Assembly: GCA_026018925.1 (NCBI GenBank)
Contig: JAKSZU010000018.1
Coordinates: 682,001 to 746,000, forward strand
Source of the DNA: Tupaia tana
Taxonomy: Eukaryota; Chordata; Mammalia; Scandentia; Tupaiidae
Reading direction: 5' to 3'
Length of the DNA stretch: 64,000 bases
Shown here: positions 37,101 to 49,100 of the stretch, one piece after another
Layout: the number at the start of each line of letters is the position of its first letter
Position numbering within the stretch: position 1 is the stretch's first letter
Notes under the pieces: model-generated
The model's input: only the letters and a program-made list of their open reading frames with translations
What the model was told of the DNA's origin: nothing
Databases searched by the model: none
Made by a program: the position numbers and the translations under genes

Positions 37101-40100
37101 GCTGGTCCCATGTTGCACGCTTTCTTTAAAACCCTTAAAACTTGGAACCTGGAGTCTTTAGTTTGGACATTGCTCCTAGAGAGGCAGGAGAACCCCTAGC
37201 CAGGTGGACGAGGTGGAGGGGTCAGAGTGGCGGCCACGCGCACAGGGACCGGGACAGCTCCCAGAGCTCCACTGGCTCCTCAGAATGTTCCGAGGCAGCT
37301 CTGTGCTTGTCCCGAGCTTCCTGAGGGGGTGACCTCTCCAATGGGGGGTTCGTGCAGACGTCCCGACTCCTGGTGGCTGTGCACCTACCAGGCTGCTCTC
37401 ACCGTCAAGTGCTGGGAGTGTCAGTGTGACGAGGAGGGACAGGCCGAAGCCGGCCGCGTGTGCCCGTTTTCTTACCCGTCGGTTAATCCGGTGTGCTTCC
37501 TTCCTCTCAGCCCCACAGCCGCGCAGTCCAGGATGTGGAAAAGGCCATCACGGTGTTTGAGCACACGGGGAGAGTCCCGATCACAGTCATGGAGGCCAGG
37601 TAGTCGGCACCTCCAGGCTTAAGTGTCGGCGTCAGCGCCCCACACCTGTCCCCAGAGCCACGTGGAACAGGGCGGTGGCTTGCGGGAGACAGGATCGGTG
37701 CCCGTGCCGCCCAGAGCCCTGTCGGGGTGGTGCGGGAGCAGCCGTGCCGCTGCGGGGCCCGTGTTTCTGGAGCGCACAGTGTCGGCAGGTCGTTTAGTGA
37801 GCATCACAGAGCCAGGGCATGGAGCTGAAGAGCAGAACTGAAACCTGCTGGCCCCAGATCTGAGTTCTGCTTGCTGCCCTGTGGGGTCCAGCTTCCAGGG
37901 CTGGAGGGCAGCTCCAAGGGGGTGCCCAGAAGGGCCTCCTAGCAGCCCTCGGGCCCTGAGCTGACAATGTCCGTGGCAGGGGCAGACAGGGCACGGCCCG
38001 ATGCCCTGGACACTGCCGTCACTAGCGCAGACTGCCCTTCGCCTGTGAGGACCGGGGAAAGGAGGTGTTGAGAGCAGTAACGACAGGGCCAGCAGTGGCG
38101 TGCTGGGCGAGGTTCTGGGCTCCACGCGGCCCACCCCAGTCCTGGGCCTGGCGTCTCAAAAAACCGCAGCAGGCGCGTGTGCCCAGATCCTAGGAGAGTG
38201 GAGGGGAAGGGGTTGTGCATGGCCATCCCCCAGGGGAGGTGATTTCTCGCTTCCTCTCTCTCACTCTGTCATTCTGGTGAGGAATCTAAAAAGGAAGGAA
38301 TAGTGACGAGCCGTGGCCTTGGAGTGGGGCCGGCGGAGCCTCCCCGCCGAGCACAGCGACGGGGGCTGCCCTGGAGTGCTGAGGGCTGCCCGTGCCTGTG
38401 TTGCAGCATATTCAGGAGGCCCTACTACCTGTCCCACTTCCTGCCAGCCCTGCTGTCGCCGCGAGTGGTCAGTACTCCCTGGGCCAGGGCCGCGTCTGGG
38501 GAGCCAGGGCGTCTCCCCCGCCTCACCCCGCCTCTGCCTTCCCCAGCTGCCGAGCGTCCCGGACCCCCGTATGGCTTTTATAGAGTCTCTGAGGAGGTAC
38601 GTGATGACACCAGTGAGGCCCACTCTCCCCAGTGAGCACGCACCCTCGAGAAAATTTTTAAAAAGCAGTATGAGTTCGTCTTGAACTTGGGCCCACTCAG
38701 TGACCACCTGTTGGCCCTGTGCACGCCGGCCTTCCGGATGCTGAAACCGCTGGCCCCCGAGTGTGTCCCTCTGATGACACCAGTGATGTCTGTCATAAAG
38801 AGGCCACATCATGCGGTGGTGTATTGGGTCTGAAATAACGTCTTCCATTTCACGATGATGTTTGGGACTGCAACCTGGAGGGTTCCGTGCATCTAGCCCT
38901 GCTTTCTCCTGGCGCAGAGCAGAGAAGATCCCGCCCAGCCTCTACTCCAGCTACTGCCAGGCCTGCTGCACCGCCGCGCATGCACAGCTGCACGGTAGGC
39001 CCCTGGGCAGCCGCCGAGCCCCGCTCGCTCCCGCCCTGCCCGGTGCCCCTGGTGGCAGATAGTGTGTTTGCCGAGCCTGCCAGCTTAGGCCAGAGCTGTG
39101 GCGTGGAAGCTGCTGGTGACACTGACACCAGGCCCGGTCATGCCTCCAGATGGACAGACAGACACCACCGGCTCACAGGGGTGCGGTCTGGGAGGTACTG
39201 CGGACCGCACACAGCCCCCCCGAGTGCCCCGCATGGTGGTGCCCTCGCTCCCAGTCAGGTGTCTCCATGGCCTCGAGCCTGTGCCGCTGACGCCAGTGTG
39301 CCTTGTCGGTCGTGCGCAGCCCTGTCCTGGCTGTCCACAGTCGGGCTGGCGGCCTGAGGGGCTCTCCCTGCTGACAGAGCTGTGGCGTAGACCTGGGTTA
39401 AGGGTTAAGTGGAGACTAGGCCACGGAAGGCCGGCGCTCACGTGAGGTGCTGCAGGGAGGCCCCGTGTCCTTGGGGTGCGGCTTTGTCACGGGCAGGCGG
39501 CGGCACCTTGTGGCTGGAGGAGACTGTTCGATGTTTTAGACCCTCTCGCCTCTCCTGGGCTGGGCGGGCCGACGAGGCTGCGGGGTGTGCTACAGCCCTG
39601 CTTCCTAGCTTCGCCTGCCAAAAGCACTTCTCTCAAAAGCTGAGTGCTTCCCATGGAGATTCGGGAACGTCCGTGGCCGAGAGCGAGGGTCCCTGCCCGT
39701 GGCCCCCGGACCAGCGTGGGAGCAGCTCACGGACCCTCTGTGGCCTGAAGGAGCCTCAAGAGAGCAGACCGCCTCGCCACACCCTCCTACTTTCCTTTCC
39801 TCCTCTTGTTTTGAGAGGAGAGAGGGTTTTTGACAGGGCCCTGCTATGCCGCCACCCCTGCCTGGCCTCCCAGTGGGGTCGTGGGGTCCCCCCCTGCCCA
39901 GCCTGTGCTCCAGCACAACCTCAGCCATGACGCAGCAGTGTACTCACACTTTGGCCGCTGCGGTGAGGCCTAAACAGCTTCATTTTTAAAGGAAGTGTCA
40001 CTTCATTTAACTTGTCATTTTTTAATTTGAACAGCTAGAGACAGGGAACATGAGAAAGGAAGCTGCTAGGTCTAGGACTCAAACCATGGCTGGCCGTGTG

Positions 40101-43100
40101 GGGATTCAGTGCCTTAGCTGTCGCCCCTCCTGCTGGCCCCTGATCTTTCCAGACTTGTGTGTGCTTTGTAGAGTCTGTGCTCGTTGAGGTGGTACGGGGA
40201 GGGGCTGCCCGCACAAGGTCTGGTCGCTGCCATCCGTCCTTCCTGTCCTTGGCATGTGGTGCCCTGGGCCCTGGTCCTGTGCCTGCTGTGGTTCCGGCCC
40301 GCTGGGTCAGAGCTGTGCCGCCACTGCCTGCACCCAAGCTGGTTGCTGCTGCAGTCCGAGGGCACCGAGGAGCCTCGTGCTGCCTTGGCCTCCGCACTAG
40401 CCGTGGCCGGGGCAGCTCCAGGTCGGGCTTTGCGGCCTCTCTGCTGCTCTCTCTCTGTGTCTCTGTGACCTCTCTCTGTCTCTCTCTTTCTCTCTCTGCC
40501 TGTGACCTCTGTCTCTGCCACCTCTCTCTCTCTGTCTCTCTGCAACCTCTCTGTTTCTCTCTTTGTCTGTCTGTCTGTGACCCCTCTCTGCCTCTCTCTC
40601 CATCTCTCTGTCTCTCTATTTCTGTGATCTCTCTCCATCTGTCTGCAACCTCTGTCTCTGTCTTTCTGTATCTGTCTGCGACCTCTCTTTGTCTCTCTGT
40701 CTCTCTATGACCTCTCTCTCCATCTCTCTGTCTCTCCACCTCTCTGTCTCTCCCTCTCTCTGTCTTTCTCTCTCTCCCTGCGACCTCCCTCTCTCTCTGC
40801 TGCGGGAAGTCCTGCTGGAGGTGCTCCCTGCCTGCCTGAGTGCTCACTTGCCCCCTCAGGTGCAGCCCCAGAAGCGAGGGCAGACCCTGACTGTGCTGAG
40901 GGACCCCTGGGACCACTGACAGCCGCACTGGGAGAGCTCAGAGCCGCCATGACAGACCCCACCCGTCACGAAGGTGCGGGGCCCACAGTGTCCATGCCTT
41001 GCAGATGTGTCGGCCGCTGGGTCCCCTCTGGGCACCCTCCCTCCCTCCTCACCTGCCCCCCTGCCCCCCCGGCCCGCAGCTGTCCCTGCACACATGGCCG
41101 TGATTGCTGGGAGAGTGAGCACCGCCCTGGGCCGCAGTGAGGACGAGGGCAGCATGGAGAGCCCCGCGATCCAGCTGGACGTCCTCGCTCCCAGGCTTGG
41201 GCCGCAGGACCAGGAGGTAGGCGGGCGCAGGCGTCGGCCACTCCTTAGCCCGTGCAGAAAGTGCTTGCAGAAAGGCCTCACTTGTCGCTTGTTCTGCTAA
41301 GCTGTGTGCATGTGGATGGCTGTCCAGGGCCGGGCGGTCTCCGTGCCAGGGCTGGCCGGCATACTCCAGCCGTCGCCGTACAAGGGACTCCATGCTTTCT
41401 TGTTTCTTTGTTTAGGTTTTTGTCATAAGGCACGAGCACTTGCCAAAGAGACAGTGAGAGACAGAGAAAGAAGTCGCTCCTGGGGGGGTGGCCACCTCAC
41501 AGCCCCTTCTCCGTTCTCTGGGGATTTGGGTACGCACGCACACACATGCACCCAGTGCGCATTTCAAGCCACCAGGTCTGGCCTTGAACTGTGGTCAGCC
41601 ATGTGGGAGTCCAGCACCTAGCCACCAGGCCACCTGCTGGCCGGAGAACTCTGCATCTTTCAAGAAGACTTGGGCCAGCGTGCGGCCTGGTCCTGGAGGT
41701 GCTGCTCTCTCATGGCCCACCGCGGGTCAGGTCCCGGAACCGGTGCCTTGCTTTTTCTCTGTCTCTGGTGAATATACGTACTGGATCCCACGTGCTGACT
41801 TGGTGGTTTCAGCACCAGACGTGGCAGCTTGGAAAACACTGGGTGTGGGGGCGGGCGTGCTCAAAGTCCCGAGGGGGGAGTGGAGGAGAAGGGGTTGCAG
41901 GACCAACTTCCCTGGGGGAGATTTTTCACTTTCCTTCTCTCTGTCTCTAATGAGTGCAAAACTAGGTGGGGGAAGCGTTCTGCGGGGGGAGGAGGGAGGC
42001 AGGGCTGAGACGTGGCCGCCCTGGGAGGTGCTTTGTCTTGGTGTAGCCCTCCCTCCCTCCCTCTCCCTTGTCTGGCCAAGCACACATGCCCAGTAGCATA
42101 TCTTTAAAAATTGACTCTTGGCCTTCACAGACGAGGCTGGTCGATCCTGCTCGCTACCGTGAGGTCTCCCGGTGGGGCGGTGCTGCCCAGCGGCTAGCCC
42201 TGTAACTGCAGGCCTGTTTGCACGGCAGGCTTAGAGGCTGCAGCACAGCTGCGGTGGCGTCAGGCTCACTTACTGCTTGGTGGCCCCTGGCCCTGTCCAC
42301 TTTCAGGTCGTGGACCTGCTGCTCACGTCTTTCTGCCAGAACCTGATGGCCGCCTCCAGCTTCGCGCCCCCAGAGAGGTGCAGACTCGGGAGCGCACGGG
42401 AGGCATTGGGCTGCCCCTGGGGCCAGGGCCGTGATCCCCGGAGCAGAGGGGAAGCTGCAGACGGTGTCGGCATGTTACGGCCTTGGCGGGAGCACGTGGG
42501 GCCTGAGGGCCATGTCAGCCTTCTCTGTGACTCTGCAGGCAGGGCCCTTGGGCGGCCCTTTTCACCCGGACCCTGTGTGGGCGCGCGCTGCTGCCCGCAG
42601 TCCTCAGCCGGCTGTGCCAGCTGCTCCGTCATCAGGTGGGTCCTGCGACGAGGCCGCCCGCTGTCCTGCTGGGCCGTGGCTGCCGTCAGCTCTGCCTCCT
42701 TCCCCCTCCCTTCAGGGCCCAAGCCTCCGTGCCCCCCATGTGCTGGGGCTGGCCGCCCTGGCTGCCCACCTGGGTGCCTCCCGCTCTGTGCTCCCGGAGG
42801 TGGCCGTGGGCCCTGCTCCAACTGGACGCCTGGCTGCTCCAGACCTCTTCGACCGCTTCCTGACCTGGAGTACCCGGGAATCCTGGCTCTTCTGCCTCAA
42901 GTGAGCCGCACCTCCTTCCATTTTTGCCTCGTGTGTCTGTCAACCGGCAGGGGAGGCGGCGTGCAGGGGCGTCCGTCAGAGGATAGGGAGGCGGCGTGCA
43001 GGGGCGTCCATCAGGGGGCAGGGGAGGCGGCGTGCAGGGGCGTCCGTCAGGGGATAGGGAGGCGGCGTGCAGGGGCGTCCGTCAGGGGGCAGGGAGGCGG

Positions 43101-46100
43101 CGTGCAGGGGCGTCCGTCAGGGCATGGAGGTGGCGTGCAGAGACGTGATGTTCCCTACATGCTGCTGGGCGTCCGCGTCCACGTCACACGTGTTTGTGTC
43201 GGTCTGTCTGCTGGCTGCACTGTTGGGATCCGGTCACTAAAACAAGGGGAGGACCTGTGTGTCTGTCGTCACGTGAGTCCCCGAGGTCTGGCCTCTGGCT
43301 GGGTGGAGCCTCCCTGCTGTGCCGTCCGCTCCTCTGGGTAATTTCGGGCAGCTGCCCCCGCAGAAGGAAATTCAGTCCAGCCGAGCCGGGACAGGCCACA
43401 TGGGGAGGCTCCAGGCCCACGTCCCGGGTCTGCAGATCGCACTGGGCCCCTCTGTGATCCTGGCTTGGGGAGGGTTGCAGTGTGGACCCTGTCTCTTTCT
43501 GCCTCTCTGGAAATAAACCTCAGAACATGTTAGGACTGGGCCAGCAGGGGGCGTGTGGGTTAAGGCACTGGAGCTCACTTGGCCAACTGTGGTTAGGGTT
43601 TCCCGACCTGGCGGGGCTCTGTAGCCGAAAATGAAAAACTACCTAAAGGACCCCCGGGATCGTAGCCCAGCTAACGCCCTCCTCCTGGAGGCTGTGGGCC
43701 CTCGCCCTGCCATTTCCTTCTCTGGCCTGAGCTTGGAGCAGGCCCAGGGGAGCACCGGGTGGTCCGGTGGTTTGCGGAGAGGCCGAGTGCAGCCGGGTCA
43801 TCCCTGTAACTGCAGGCTCCAGGCGAGGTGGCCCTGGCAAGGTCGAGGGCTCACTGTCTAGACAGACAGACACCAGGGAACTCAGGGAGCCTGTGGTGAG
43901 GACGGAGTTGCAGCTCTGGTCCTGGGTGGCTCTTGGGTTCCTTGTGCAGAGCTTGGCTCAGGCAGGCGTGGGGGCTGGGGTTGGGTCGTGTGGCCATGCA
44001 GAGCTGTCAGGGTACTGAGCAGGACCCGAGGTGGCCACGGGACGTGGTGCTGTTTGCTGGGACAGCGGCCCGGCTCCTCGTGCAGTAGCTGGGGGCAGGT
44101 GCTTGCTGGGGAGAGCCTGAAATTCTGAGTGCAGTGGCTGCCCCGTGGCCGAGAGCGGGAAGACAGCCTGGTGTCGAGAGCAGGGGGCGGCCACGGAGCA
44201 CCTGTGGGGCACCCGCACTCGCCGAGGACGGGGCGGCGAGCGTGCCCTGCGGACATGGCCGGCTGCTAGGCGAAGCCGACGCTGAGCTTGTGTGGGAAGG
44301 GCAGGGCCTGGGAGAGAGGGTCGCCGACTGAGGCCACTGCAGAGCTTGTCATGTCGGCGTTGCCGTGGGCAGTCTGACGGGCCTTGGCTGTGCTGGGCAC
44401 TGGCCTCTGTGAGGGACAGCCGTTCCCCACCGTGCGTGACCTGCCCCGTGTCCCTGCAGCGATGACCTTGTTGCCCTTGTGTTCTCCAACGGCCGTGGGG
44501 GAAGCGGCTGCCTCACGCAGTCTCCCCACCTGGCCCCGCTCTGGTCCCCAGGGCGTGTCCTCGGTCACCGTCTCCACCTCCACATTTCACAGCCTTTCAC
44601 GCACGGTGGAGCCGCAGCCGTGGCCGTCCTAGGCCTCGAACTCACATTCTCTCCCCTAGACACAAACACGTCCTCAGAAATGGGGAGCGGCCGCTGGGAG
44701 TGCCAGGCCCAGTCCTGCCCAGGCCTGGCGCAGGGCTGCACTGCTGTGGCTCTCGCTGTTGGGAGGCTCAGTCCTGAGGGTCATGGCGGGGCGGGCAGTC
44801 GGTCCCACATGCAGACATGGCTGAGTCCCGGCCCTGACGGCTCCCGCCCACACGTGCACCTGCCCTGGTGCAAGTACGAGAACACGTATTCCCATCTACC
44901 GCCCTTTAATTCTCCTTCACAGAAAGCTGAGTGCACTTTCCTGCAGCTCGCTGAGTTCTCACTCCCCTCTGAGGGCTGTGCCCCTCCTGGCCAGGCCTCC
45001 AATGTCCTCGCCCATCCTCGGGTCAGTGAGGCGGGTGTGCTCACGTCACCCCACTTTGGGGCTGCTCCTCGTGGGCACCGTAGCCCGTAGTTGGGCCACA
45101 CCTGTGCGTCCAGTGCAGACGGGCTCTCAGAGGCAGCGGCCCCAGCCCAGGGTGGTCAGCTGAGCCGGAGCTGGGACTGCGGGTTCTCTGACCCCGCGGT
45201 AGAGGGCACGGACGTCGGTCTGTGGCACTCAGACTTCCTCTCTCCTCCTATACGAGTTACCGTAGGTTGCCTCTCTGTCCTGTCTCAGGGTTTGTGGGTC
45301 ACGGTTACAGGTCATGTTTCTTTATTTTGGAGAGGTCCTTGCTATAGGGCACGTGCGCTCGCCAGACAGACAGAGAGACAGAGAGATAGAAAGTGAGAAA
45401 TCACCCCCCAGGGGATGGCCACGCCGCAATCCCTTCTCTTCCATTCTCCTCTCGGGATCTTGGGCACGCACGCACACGCGCCCGGCGTGAGTTTAAGCCA
45501 CCAGGTCTGAGACTCGCACCGCAGTCGGCTACATGGGAGTCCAGCGACACCCCCATTACGCCATCTGCTGGTCCCACAGGTCACATTTCTGTGTCCTGTC
45601 TCAGGTTCTGCACAGCGGCCATCTCTTACTCTCTGTGCAAGTTCTCGTCCCAGGTCCCGGCCGCACACTGCTGTCTCTCTCCAGGCCTCGTAAAGAAGGT
45701 GCGTGGGTGTCCAGCCTCTCCATGCGAGGCCCGTGTCCGTGCTCATCCCCGCGGACTGCTTGGAGGCCTCCTGTGACAAATGCTGCCTCTTCCTTCGGTC
45801 CTGGGTTTAAGTTGGGTGTAAAGTGACGCCACAGCATGAGTGCAGGCTGGGGGGTGGCTACGGGGCGGTGTGCCACAGCAGTGGGGGTGCCCAGCACGCT
45901 CCGTCATGCCACGGCAGTGGGGGTGCGGCCCGGCACTGTCATAACAGTGATGTGGAGTGACAGCTGTGAGCACGCCCTTTAAATGGGATGAGAGCTGAGC
46001 CAGGTGCTGCGGTGGTGACACACCTGGGCCCACATGGGAGGTCCTGTCCACGTCCCAGGGCCCCGTAAACAGGAGGCGTGTGCAGGAGCACGTGATCCAG

Positions 46101-49100
46101 GCTCCGTGATGGTCTCAGAGCGACAGTCCTTGGGGATGCCTGTCTGCCTGTCTGTCTCCGCCTGTCTGTCATGGAAGAAATAATAGATAAACTTAAAAAG
46201 AGAGAAGAGGGCCAGCAAGTGGTGGGGTAGTTAAGGTGCTGGACTCCTTCATGGCTAACTGTGGTTCAAGTCCTGGACCCAGCAGCTTAAAAAACACACT
46301 GAGTGTTGGGACCAGCAGACGGTGGGATAGTTATGTTGCTGGACTCCCACGTAGTCAACCGCGGTTCAAGTTCTGGATCTGGCAGCTTAAAATTCACTCT
46401 GTGTGTGTGTGTGCGCGCACGTGCGCACCCAAGATCCCCAGAGGAGAATGAGGAGAAGGGACTGTGGTGTGGCCATTCCCCTGGGGGGCGATTTCTCGCT
46501 TCCTGTCTCTCTGATGAGTGCACACACCCTACAGCAAAAATCTCTCTTAAAAGAAAAAAAGTGCACCGGGTGTGTGTGCATGACCAAAATCCCAACTGGA
46601 GGAGAAGGGGTTACGGCATGTCCATCCCCCCCCCCCCTTTTTTTTTGTCTTTTTAATTTAAATAATATAATAATGAAACGCTGGTTTACAGTCGCAGGCT
46701 TCACACTAGAATCAACTGAGAAACTTTGGAAAGGATGAGTTCTGGGTTCTGGGGGTTAAACTGGGGGCAGCCCTACGGACATGGCCACTGTGGGAGGGCC
46801 TCGGTCCCAGGTTCCGAGTTTTAAATGAAGTGTAATTGGAGCAGCACGGGGATGGGACCCTAACTGCCCCACAGGGTCACTGGGCGTGTCCTTAGGTGGG
46901 GAGGAGGTCTGGACTTCCAGCTAGGCCAACACGGGGGGGCAGCGGCACCACCCTTTAGAAGGCAGTGTTTTGATTACGGTTTTCGCCGTAGGGTGCCTGT
47001 GCTTGCTAAAGAGACAGAGATGAGGGAGGTGTGACAAACCTCCCCGGGCAGGTGGCCACGCCACAGTCCCTTCTCCATTTTCCTCTTGGGATTTTTGGCG
47101 TATACACACACGTACCTTGTGTGATTTTCAAGTCATCAGGTCCAGGACTGAAACCGCAATTGGCCATGTCGGGATCCAGCACCTTGACCATCACATGCTG
47201 GCCCAGGGAGCTTTTTAATGTTCTACCGAGTACCTGCACTCATGAGAGAGCGTCTCCTGGGGATGACAGTGCCGCAGTCCCTTCTTCGTTCCCTGGGGAT
47301 TTCGGGCGTGCCCCAACATCAGCCTAGAGTGTTTTTCAAGCTGCCAGGTTCGGGACTTGAACTGTGTGGTCACTATGTCTGACCTAGCCGTCTCAGCCAC
47401 TGCGCCACCGTCTGGCGTCGGAGGGCAGCTTCGATTCAGCAGTTCTGCTTCTAGGCATTTCGCCCAAAGCACCAATCGTCTGAACATTAGCCCCAAAGGT
47501 GGCGGTGACCAGGGGCTCTGGGCTGGCTGCTTGCCCCCAGCAGAGTGGGCGTGCGGTCCTGAGGGCGGGTGTCCTGGCAGGCGGGCAGGGGCTGTCTGAG
47601 CTGCTTAGCCTGACCCTTTGCCTGTTTCAGTTTCAGTTCACCGTGTTCAGGTTGTTCTCCGAGGCCCGAGAACCTCTGTCTCAGGAGGACGTGGCCGGCC
47701 TTGCCTGGAGCCCCTTGTACCTTCCTTCTGCGGACTGGCAGAGAGCTGCCCTCTCTCTGTGGAGACAGAACACTTTCCAAGAGCTGCTGAAAGAGAAGGC
47801 ATTTCAGGTAGGTCCCCGCCTGCCCCGCTGCCCGTCCAGTCCAAGCTCTTGGTCCTAGAGTGATGGAGGCTCCTTGTGAATCAAAATCACGTAGAAAGAC
47901 CCTGCTGTGGAACCAGCGGTTGGCATAATGGCTATGTCGCTGGATTCCCATGTAGCCGACCGTGGTTCGAGTCCCAGATCCGGTGGCTTAAACTCACGCC
48001 AGGTGTGTGTGCGTGCGTGCCCAAGATCCCGAGAGGAGAATGGAGGAGAAGGGATTGCGGCGTGGCCATCCCCTGGGGGGTGATTTCTCGCTTTCTGTCT
48101 CTGTCTCTGTCTTTCTGGCGAGTGCACGCACCCCATAGCAAAAGCCTCTAAAAAAAACCAAAAACCCTAAGGAAATGTATTCTAGCACTGCCACCTTTGT
48201 GCTAGTGTGGTTTCCTGCCAGAAGACAGTGTAGGGGCAGAAGTTATTCTGGGTAACAAGGTGTCCTCCTCGTGGGGGTCCTCTGTGATGGGATGACTACG
48301 TGAACCTGCCGCGTGGTGTCCCTCAGCTGGCGTTCAGGGACTGGCTGCGGCTGGAGCTGGACGTGGCCCCGGGAGCCGACCCCCTGTCGGATGCAGAGCG
48401 GTGAGTGTCGCAGGAGTTGTGCTCGGCGGCCGTGCTGCCTTCTGAGTCTTGTCCTGCGCCGTTGTCTCCTGTGCGCAAGCATGGCGACTGACTGCACCTT
48501 TCCTCCGGAAATGTGAGGGAGCGGGTGCCGTGGGGCGCGCAGGCCACGCCCACACCCGCACCTCCGTGCAGTGGGTGGACAGCTCTTGTCCTGGCACTCT
48601 CCTGTGTGTGGCCCTGGGCATCCGTCAGCAGACATGGCGTCGATTCTGGGGCAGGGACGGGAGGACAAAGGACCCGGAGGGCTGGCCTGCTGAGTGCGTG
48701 GCGAGGACTGACTCTGGGGTGGGCTCCAGGAACGGGCCCTGGGCTGATGGCTGAGGCTGTGGGAGGGCAGGGCGTGTCCTCAGAGTGTGCAGTTGGGGAC
48801 CCAGAGGGCCTTGGTTTGAGGGTGTGCAGTTGGGGACCCAGAGGGCCCTGGTTTGAGGGTGTGCAGTTGGGGACCCAGAGGGCCCTGGTTTGAGGGTGTG
48901 CAGTTGGGGACCCAGAGGGCCCTGGTTTGAGGGTGTGCAGTTGTGGCGAGGTCACTAGAGAGGCGTGTCACGAGCCGCACAGGCGCCCCAGGGGCACCTG
49001 GCCTGAGACCACAGGACACGCCCAGGGCTGTCTCCCACATTTGGGTCGTGGGTCAGAGTCCAGATGGAGCGAGTAGAAATACTGGGAAAAGGAGAGATTT

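Noticed and set aside
38625-38660. A complete SINE in intron 20
   Set aside because: Only a short 'gtgagcacgcaccct...aaaaag' end is seen; too little to classify.
40035-40928. 297-codon - strand Arg/Glu-rich frame
   Set aside because: It translates the CT-rich tract (gagaga on the - strand) before exon 22.
42277-43341. A 354-codon + strand frame over exons 24-26
   Set aside because: It starts in intron 23, runs through introns 24-26 in a partly different frame and ends in the 35-bp minisatellite.
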